10,375 bases of DNA. Origin: an uncultured Eubacteriales bacterium (lineage in GTDB: Bacteria > Bacillota > Clostridia > Peptostreptococcales > Anaerovoracaceae). Below are positions 5,330-10,375 of the stretch, in pieces. The DNA is taken from the NCBI GenBank assembly GCA_905206455.1, contig CAJLHL010000084.1, positions 1-10,375 of the forward strand, given 5' to 3'. Made by a program: the position numbers and the translations under genes. The notes under the pieces are model-generated. The model was not told the DNA's origin. It worked only from the letters and a program-made list of their open reading frames with translations, and did no database searches. Positions within the stretch are counted from its first letter, which is position 1, and every line of letters begins with the position of its first letter.

Positions 5330-6964
5330 ATGTTAGCAAACGATAATTTATGGATCAAAGCCAGCCACGGATATTTTGAGAAAAAAGATCCGGCGGTTCA
5401 CGGCGTAAAAGAATCAAAGGTGGATCTGGCCAAATACCCGTATGATATCAACGGGAAAAACAGCGGTTTCATCTCCATGAACGGACTGATCGTCGCCAGC
5501 GCCCTGGCCATGGGCCGGGGTTCTTTTCACTACAGCCTGAACGACGCACTGACAGAAAACGGCGACAGAGTCCTGTGGGCCGAATACGCTCCGGAGAAAG
5601 TGAACGGGAAAAAGACATGTGTCTATCTGATGAAGATCCGCATCCGCGAAGTCACGGGAATCAACTACGGCTATTCCAGGATTCCTTCTGCGGAAATCCT
5701 GAAATACGATGCGTCGTCAAACAATTTTGAACCCGCTCTGACCAAAGAAGAGCTCTCTTTGGCGGAATACGCTCCGCCGCTCTGTCTCATACCGGTCCTG
5801 ATCGCCTCCTGCGCCCTCAATCCGGAAGTGGAAAAGAGAGTAAACAGTCTGAGCCATCTGCCGGAAAACAAATACGATGAAAATCCGAATCTCTACTGGC
5901 TGTGTCATCATTTCTTCTCCTCGAGATCAGAATACTACAGCACACCGGCCAGCCTCACGCCCCTCCCGGAGGACGAAGTCCAGCTGTTTGTCTCCAAATA
6001 TCTGGAAAATCTGGTGGGATGGGATTTCAAGGATATGTACAATTCCAGATTCCATATGACTTTCGGCGATATCAGCTACGACCGGTTAGCCGCAGTCTTC
6101 TCCGGGGAAGTCGATCCGGGCTCCGAACTGAGTCAGCTGGTGCCGAAAGTTAATTTAGAAGATTACTATATCGATCCCAAGATCAAAGGGATTGTCGATC
6201 TGCTGGTCATGGAAAAAGATTCCAATTTTCCGATCAACACCGGCATGCTCTACGGCCCGCCGGCTTCCGGCAAATCCACCGCCGTCATGCTGATGGCCAG
6301 GATGCTCAATCTGCCGTATGTCCCGGTAACTTTCAACAGCAACATCTCTATGGATGATCTCCTGGGCTCCTGGCAGCCTACAGAAGATGGAAAAATCCAC
6401 TTCGTGGAAAGCACCTTTGTGCAGGCGTACCAGTCCCCTTCCGTGGTGGAATTCGTAGAATGCTATTACGTCAAGCCGGGCGCCTGCGGCGACCTGAACA
6501 CCGCTCTCGACGAGACGGCACAGATCACCCTTCCAAACGGCAAAATCATCTACCGTCACCCGTCCTGTTTTATCGTGGCCACCATGAACGCCGGCGAAAA
6601 CGAAAACGAATACCGGGCCGTAAGAGAACAGGATGTCTCCTTCGACCGGCGTTTCGAAGGTTTCAAAGAATATCTCGACTTTTTCCGGGAAGACGTCTTC
6701 GCCGATATGATCAGCAAAAAATCCGGTTATACGGATATGGACGAAATCCTGATGATGATCAAAGTCATGAAAGATATGAACAAGAGCGCGGAGGAAACCG
6801 GCGACTGGCAGACGATCTACCCTTCCGCCATCATGAGATGGGCGCAGCACAGAAAATATAAAGATATCATCACTGCGGCCCGTTCCACTATCCTGCCGGC
6901 GGCATCCAAAAACCTGGAAGTCCAGAAAGAAATCATGGATAACATCCTGAACCATTACTGGTAG
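5330..6964 (+). CDS. MoxR-like AAA+ ATPase (AAA_5 type) with novel N-terminal region
   Basis: A 544-residue cytosolic protein. Residues 1 to about 285 match nothing I recognise. From about 286 it is an AAA+ module: Walker A GPPASGKST (309-317); a MDDLLGSWQP segment (341-350) typical of MoxR/AAA_5 proteins; a Walker B-position strand VVEFVE (372-377); ATMN with sensor-1 Asn420; a likely arginine finger at DRRF (439-442); and a candidate sensor-2 Arg503 in PSAIMRWAQ. The Walker B is odd: the usual Asp is Val376, while the catalytic Glu is kept (Glu377). MoxR ATPases drive remodelling of protein complexes with a VWA partner, and the next gene encodes one. ATG 5330 is the only possible start, as TAG at 5321-5323 closes the frame upstream; its GGAGG is 14 bases away. 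It is the first gene of the operon, 35 bases before the VWA gene. High confidence in ATPase class, low in pathway. Confidence 0.9.
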   Translation: MLANDNLWIKASHGYFEKKDPAVHGVKESKVDLAKYPYDINGKNSGFISMNGLIVASALAMGRGSFHYSLNDALTENGDRVLWAEYAPEKVNGKKTCVYLMKIRIREVTGINYGYSRIPSAEILKYDASSNNFEPALTKEELSLAEYAPPLCLIPVLIASCALNPEVEKRVNSLSHLPENKYDENPNLYWLCHHFFSSRSEYYSTPASLTPLPEDEVQLFVSKYLENLVGWDFKDMYNSRFHMTFGDISYDRLAAVFSGEVDPGSELSQLVPKVNLEDYYIDPKIKGIVDLLVMEKDSNFPINTGMLYGPPASGKSTAVMLMARMLNLPYVPVTFNSNISMDDLLGSWQPTEDGKIHFVESTFVQAYQSPSVVEFVECYYVKPGACGDLNTALDETAQITLPNGKIIYRHPSCFIVATMNAGENENEYRAVREQDVSFDRRFEGFKEYLDFFREDVFADMISKKSGYTDMDEILMMIKVMKDMNKSAEETGDWQTIYPSAIMRWAQHRKYKDIITAARSTILPAASKNLEVQKEIMDNILNHYW

Positions 6965-6999
6965 ACAGACGGATTTCCGCCGGAATAAGGAAAACTGCT

Positions 7000-8874
7000 A
7001 TGAGTGAAAAAAAACATCTGATTTACATCCCCTCGACGCTGAAAGACATCCGGGAGCATATGACGCCCGCGGACTTCGTGTCGACGGAATCCATAAGGAA
7101 ATATGTCCGGGACCGGATGCAGCGCGTAGCTTCCAACATCCCCATCGACGTGGTCTACGACACGGTGAACTATACCGACGGAAAAGAGATTCATCTTAAT
7201 CCCTACCGCGCCGCAGAATGTACCCGGAGCAATTTCGACGCCCTTCTGATGCTCTTGGGCAACGCTCTTCACGAAACGCTCCATATCGTTCATACCGACT
7301 TTGAAGCGTGCCACCGGTATCACATCGGCTACATCAACGGCAAAAAGATTTTGTACAGCAGCGGCGACTATTTTCTTTACCGCAAACTGCTGTCCGACAT
7401 CATGGAGGACTGCGCCGTAGAATTCTGGGGCAGAAGGGAATATCCCGGAACGCTGAAAAAAAGTCTGGAATTTGCCGGCGCCGTTCATTATCAAAACCGG
7501 CCCGATCTCATCGCTATGGCGGCAGACGGCGCCAGACCCGTCGAAATCCTCTTCAGCGCCATGACGGTCTTCGGCCTGATGGACATCGTTCCCGAATTCC
7601 CGCCGGATATGCCGGAAATCGAAACCATGTTCCGCGAATGTCAGCCTTATCTGAAGGCTGCCCGTATCGCACAGAAAACCGCCGACCGCTGTAAAGTGGC
7701 CAACGACATCTTCGAAATCCTCCGTCCCGTCATCGACCAATGCATCGACGCCGGCGAAAAATGTCCGGTATTTCAGCCGATACAGCCGTCGACCCACAAT
7801 CGATTCAACCGTCAGAAGCAGAATTTTGACAGATTCCGCAAAGTCATCCTGGATCAGTACGATATCCGGAGAGATATGGAACGTCTGACGGAGGCCGCCG
7901 CAAAAGACGAATACGACCGAAAAATCGACCGCCGCTATTCCGACCAGTTGGTTATGAGCATCTCGAATCTGCAGGAGGAAGGGCTGGGACCGCTTCACAA
8001 TACCATCGAAATCGAATATATCCAGAGCGATCTGGCAAAATTCGCCACATACAGAGAAGCTTACACCCGCCGGGTCGCCCGGCTGACGCCGAAAATAAAA
8101 CTTCTTCTGAAAGGACTCCTCGCGGTGGTCCAGCGGGAGCAGGACGATACGATCCGCGGTCTGTACGCCGGTAACCGATATCGTGAGCCTTTCCGGGTGG
8201 ACAAAAAATGCTGTGCCTACCGCAAAGCTCTCTCCGATGAGGCTGACCTGTTTATCTACGTTCTCGTAGACGCCTCCGGCTCCATGGGCGTAGTATCGGA
8301 ATACGTCAAAGACGCTCTGACCATGTTCTATGAAGTCTGTAAAAAAATGGAAGTTCCCATTACAATCGTCGCTCACACGGCCAGCGGAAATACGGTGAGC
8401 ATCCGGACGCTGGTAGATGCCAATATGCGCAGCGGCGACAATACCGGCATCGAAGGCTATGAAGTCAGCGGAGGAACGAGAGACGGCGTGGCTCTTGCCT
8501 GCGCCGCGGAGTATCTGAAATTCCGCAAAGAAGCTCAGAAAATCGTCATCGCTATATCCGACGGAGAACCGTGGCACACCTGCGATCTGGAAATCACGCC
8601 GGAGCTTCTTCACATGGCGCGGATATCCGGACTCCGTCCCGTGGACGCCCGGGAATTCTTCCGGGAATATTCCAATTACTCGTCCGCCGACGTAAAGACT
8701 ATGATTCGCAGCAGGGATATCCATCCCATCGGTATCGCCCTGGCGCCTACCATGGATCTGGCGAACCTTCTGAACCGCAATCTGAAAGCCCTTTATCCGG
8801 AATCCTTTGCTACAGATATCGATCATCTGGCGAAGAAACTCGCCAAAGTGTTAGAAAAATATTTATATGACTGA
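7000..8874 (+). CDS. Zincin-like metallopeptidase / VWA domain protein (CobT/NorD/CbbO-like)
   Basis: A 624-residue cytosolic protein with two recognisable parts. The N-terminal part carries the zinc-protease motif HETLH (91-95) and, about 40 residues on, DIMEDCAVEFWG (133-144), whose acidic residues fit the third metal ligand, much as in the NxxEDxRxE segment of related VWA proteins. The middle is helical. The C-terminal part (about 415-620) is a von Willebrand factor A domain with a complete metal-ion-dependent adhesion site: DASGS (Asp424, Ser426, Ser428), Thr493 in GGTRDG and Asp521 in SDGEP. Just before it, RGLYAGNRY resembles the arginine-rich lead-in of CobT, NorD and CbbO. Such proteins are adaptors for MoxR-type ATPases. 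ATG 7000 has AAGGA nine bases upstream. The LRR gene begins 14 bases after the stop. Whether the HExxH site is catalytic is unknown. Confidence 0.9.
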   Translation: MSEKKHLIYIPSTLKDIREHMTPADFVSTESIRKYVRDRMQRVASNIPIDVVYDTVNYTDGKEIHLNPYRAAECTRSNFDALLMLLGNALHETLHIVHTDFEACHRYHIGYINGKKILYSSGDYFLYRKLLSDIMEDCAVEFWGRREYPGTLKKSLEFAGAVHYQNRPDLIAMAADGARPVEILFSAMTVFGLMDIVPEFPPDMPEIETMFRECQPYLKAARIAQKTADRCKVANDIFEILRPVIDQCIDAGEKCPVFQPIQPSTHNRFNRQKQNFDRFRKVILDQYDIRRDMERLTEAAAKDEYDRKIDRRYSDQLVMSISNLQEEGLGPLHNTIEIEYIQSDLAKFATYREAYTRRVARLTPKIKLLLKGLLAVVQREQDDTIRGLYAGNRYREPFRVDKKCCAYRKALSDEADLFIYVLVDASGSMGVVSEYVKDALTMFYEVCKKMEVPITIVAHTASGNTVSIRTLVDANMRSGDNTGIEGYEVSGGTRDGVALACAAEYLKFRKEAQKIVIAISDGEPWHTCDLEITPELLHMARISGLRPVDAREFFREYSNYSSADVKTMIRSRDIHPIGIALAPTMDLANLLNRNLKALYPESFATDIDHLAKKLAKVLEKYLYD

Positions 8875-8888
8875 GAGGAGATAAGATT

Positions 8889-10349
8889 ATGTCGGACCAT
8901 ACAAAATTCATCTGGACAGATGGTACGTCGGATGAAATTTCCCTGACAAAAATAGACGACAACTTCACCGCAAAATACGGCAGACAAAAAGCGGATCTGA
9001 AAGAGCTGATCATAGGAAAGGACGTACGCTCCATCGAAGCGAATGCCTTTAAAATGTGCAAGAATCTGGAAAAAGTAGATATGTCTCCCAGTGTTGAAAA
9101 AATCAGTGTTTTCGCCTTTGCCTGGTGTGAAAAACTGACAGAGATCGATCTGCCGGAGGGGCTGGATACCATCAGTATCTCAGCATTCACATTCTGCACC
9201 AGCCTGAAAAAAATACGGATTCCCGACAGCGTCACCCTTATCGATGACGAAGCCTTTTCTTACTGTACCGATCTGGAGGAGATCGTTCTTCCCAAAAACC
9301 TGAACTGCATCTATGTCAGCGCGTTTATCAACTGCAAGAGTGTAGAACATCTGACGATTCCCGCATCCACAGAGACCATCGACGGACTGGCTTTCGCCAA
9401 CTGCGTCGGGCTCAGGACTCTGGAGTTTGAAGAAGGTTCTCAGCTGAAAGAAATCAGCTCCGGCGCTTTCTCCAACTGCCCGCAGATGATACTGAAAAAT
9501 CCGGAAGTTCTGACGAAGCTCCGCACCATCGGTGATCACGCCTTTGAAGACTGCACCTCCCTGACCGCTTTCCCTCTTCCGGAAAGTCTGACCAATATCG
9601 GTCCCGCTGCTTTCCGCGGCTGTTTTTCACTGTCCGGTCAGATCGTCTTCCCGGCTTCTCTGAAAAACCTCTCTGCAGAAGTATTCGCCAACTGCATCTC
9701 TCTCGAAAGCGCGAAATTTATCCCGAGAGAAAAATATGTGATGAAGCCCGGATTTTTCGCCGGATGTGAAAAGCTCAGCAAGGTCACCGGCCTCAATAAC
9801 GCTGTGGAAATCGGCGCCTGCGCCTTCATGGGCTGTACCTCTCTCCGGGAGCTGAAACTGGGCGCCGGCCTCACCTCCATCGGCGACTGGGCATTCAAAG
9901 GCTGTCTGAGCCTTTCGACAGACGTACCGGCCTCTGCGGCGAAGATCGGAGAAGACGCTTTCGCCTATACCGAAAGCGTGACATATGCCGGTCAGACAGA
10001 AGAGACTGCTCCGGGAGCGCTGGAATCCGATTCCCAAAAGATCGGATCACATCCGTACTTTCCTGTCTCCGGCCGCACTGTCCGTAAAGAACATCAGCTG
10101 AAACTCACCGCCTTCGATCTGGTCTGGTATCTACAGTATCTTCACAAACAGGGGCTTATCGCCGATAAACTGTTCGAACAGTACGAAAGCGGAATCCTGA
10201 AATACACCCGGGGCGACGACAACGAATACATCCTGGCAAATATGCTAACCGGCTTCGACGATATCTACGGATCCGAAGAATTCCCCCTGAATGCGGAAAT
10301 CGAAAAATTCAGAGACCGCCTCTATTTCTTCTCAAAGGAGCTGGTATAA
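8889..10349 (+). CDS. Leucine-rich repeat protein (BspA-type LRR_5) with helical C-terminal domain
   Basis: A 486-residue protein with about 14 tandem BspA-type (LRR_5) repeats of 22-25 residues from about 37 to 360. Each follows the pattern L-x-x-h-x-h-P-x-x-h-x-x-I-x-x-x-A-F-x-x-C, and nearly every one keeps the AF..C ending; the last lacks the Cys. A linker (about 361-401) leads to an 85-residue mostly helical domain (402-486; LTAFDLVWYLQYLHKQGLIADKLFEQYESG) that I do not recognise. BspA-type LRR proteins are often secreted adhesins, but this one has no signal peptide, membrane segment or cell-wall anchor, so it should be cytosolic. ATG 8889 has AGGAG eight bases upstream. It is the third gene of the ATPase-VWA operon, and the repeats suit a protein-recognition role in that complex. 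No terminator is visible in the 26 bases left, so the operon may continue beyond the window. Confidence 0.9.
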   Translation: MSDHTKFIWTDGTSDEISLTKIDDNFTAKYGRQKADLKELIIGKDVRSIEANAFKMCKNLEKVDMSPSVEKISVFAFAWCEKLTEIDLPEGLDTISISAFTFCTSLKKIRIPDSVTLIDDEAFSYCTDLEEIVLPKNLNCIYVSAFINCKSVEHLTIPASTETIDGLAFANCVGLRTLEFEEGSQLKEISSGAFSNCPQMILKNPEVLTKLRTIGDHAFEDCTSLTAFPLPESLTNIGPAAFRGCFSLSGQIVFPASLKNLSAEVFANCISLESAKFIPREKYVMKPGFFAGCEKLSKVTGLNNAVEIGACAFMGCTSLRELKLGAGLTSIGDWAFKGCLSLSTDVPASAAKIGEDAFAYTESVTYAGQTEETAPGALESDSQKIGSHPYFPVSGRTVRKEHQLKLTAFDLVWYLQYLHKQGLIADKLFEQYESGILKYTRGDDNEYILANMLTGFDDIYGSEEFPLNAEIEKFRDRLYFFSKELV

Positions 10350-10375
10350 CCTGGCATACAGATCCATCACACAAT

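Noticed and set aside
4425..5336. A 303-codon plus-strand frame antisense to the AraC gene, running into the operon start
   Set aside because: The AraC protein on the other strand is unmistakable, and the plus-strand frame crosses both promoters and has no family resemblance.
6155..6955. A 266-codon frame antisense to the ATPase gene
   Set aside because: His/Phe/Asp-rich, no recognisable domain, lies entirely inside the ATPase coding sequence.
6955..8826. A 623-codon open frame antisense to the zincin-VWA gene
   Set aside because: It is almost exactly complementary to a well-supported gene, resembles no family, has no ribosome binding site signal I can see, and is explained by codon usage that avoids the codons whose complements are stops.

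Overview
The window looks like chromosomal DNA of a Gram-positive anaerobe of the Clostridia (Lachnospiraceae-like). This rests on intermediate base composition, strong AGGAGG-type ribosome binding sites, GTG starts, and protein families typical of Firmicutes: a VOC protein, a GyrI-like protein, a TfoX N-terminal protein, a short XRE regulator with a small membrane protein, an AraC regulator and BspA-type leucine-rich repeats. I see no RNA genes, CRISPR arrays, insertion sequences or phage genes. The organism is inferred from protein resemblance only.

Layout. Positions 145-630 (-) encode a VOC/glyoxalase-fold protein. It is transcribed divergently from a P1-family (DmpA/NylC-type) self-cleaving aminopeptidase at 807-1805 (+). 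A 44-base perfect palindrome at 1876-1919 ends the peptidase gene and the convergent minus-strand pair that follows: a TfoX N-domain protein (2550-3017) overlapping a GyrI-like protein (1928-2575). Next is a compact minus-strand pair, an XRE-family repressor (3590-3787, GTG start) and a four-helix membrane protein (3153-3578). Its near-consensus promoter is bracketed by two almost identical 20-base sites, probably operators for autoregulation.

The right half is the most notable part. An AraC-family regulator with a cupin sensor (4161-5102, -) is divergent from a three-gene operon (5330-10349, +). The operon encodes a MoxR-like AAA+ ATPase with a large unrecognised N-terminal region and an atypical Walker B. 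The second protein has an N-terminal zinc-protease-like HExxH motif and a C-terminal von Willebrand A domain with an intact metal site. The third is a leucine-rich-repeat protein without a signal peptide but with a helical C-terminal domain. The two divergent promoters have directly abutting -35 boxes.

How they may work together. MoxR-type ATPases paired with VWA proteins (RavA/ViaA, NorQ/NorD, CbbQ/CbbO) are remodelling machines that activate or dismantle target complexes. A cytosolic LRR protein as third component suggests a target-recognition or effector subunit. This makes a candidate three-component ATPase-VWA-LRR system, perhaps under control of the divergent AraC regulator. Its target is unknown, and a conflict or defence role is only one possibility.
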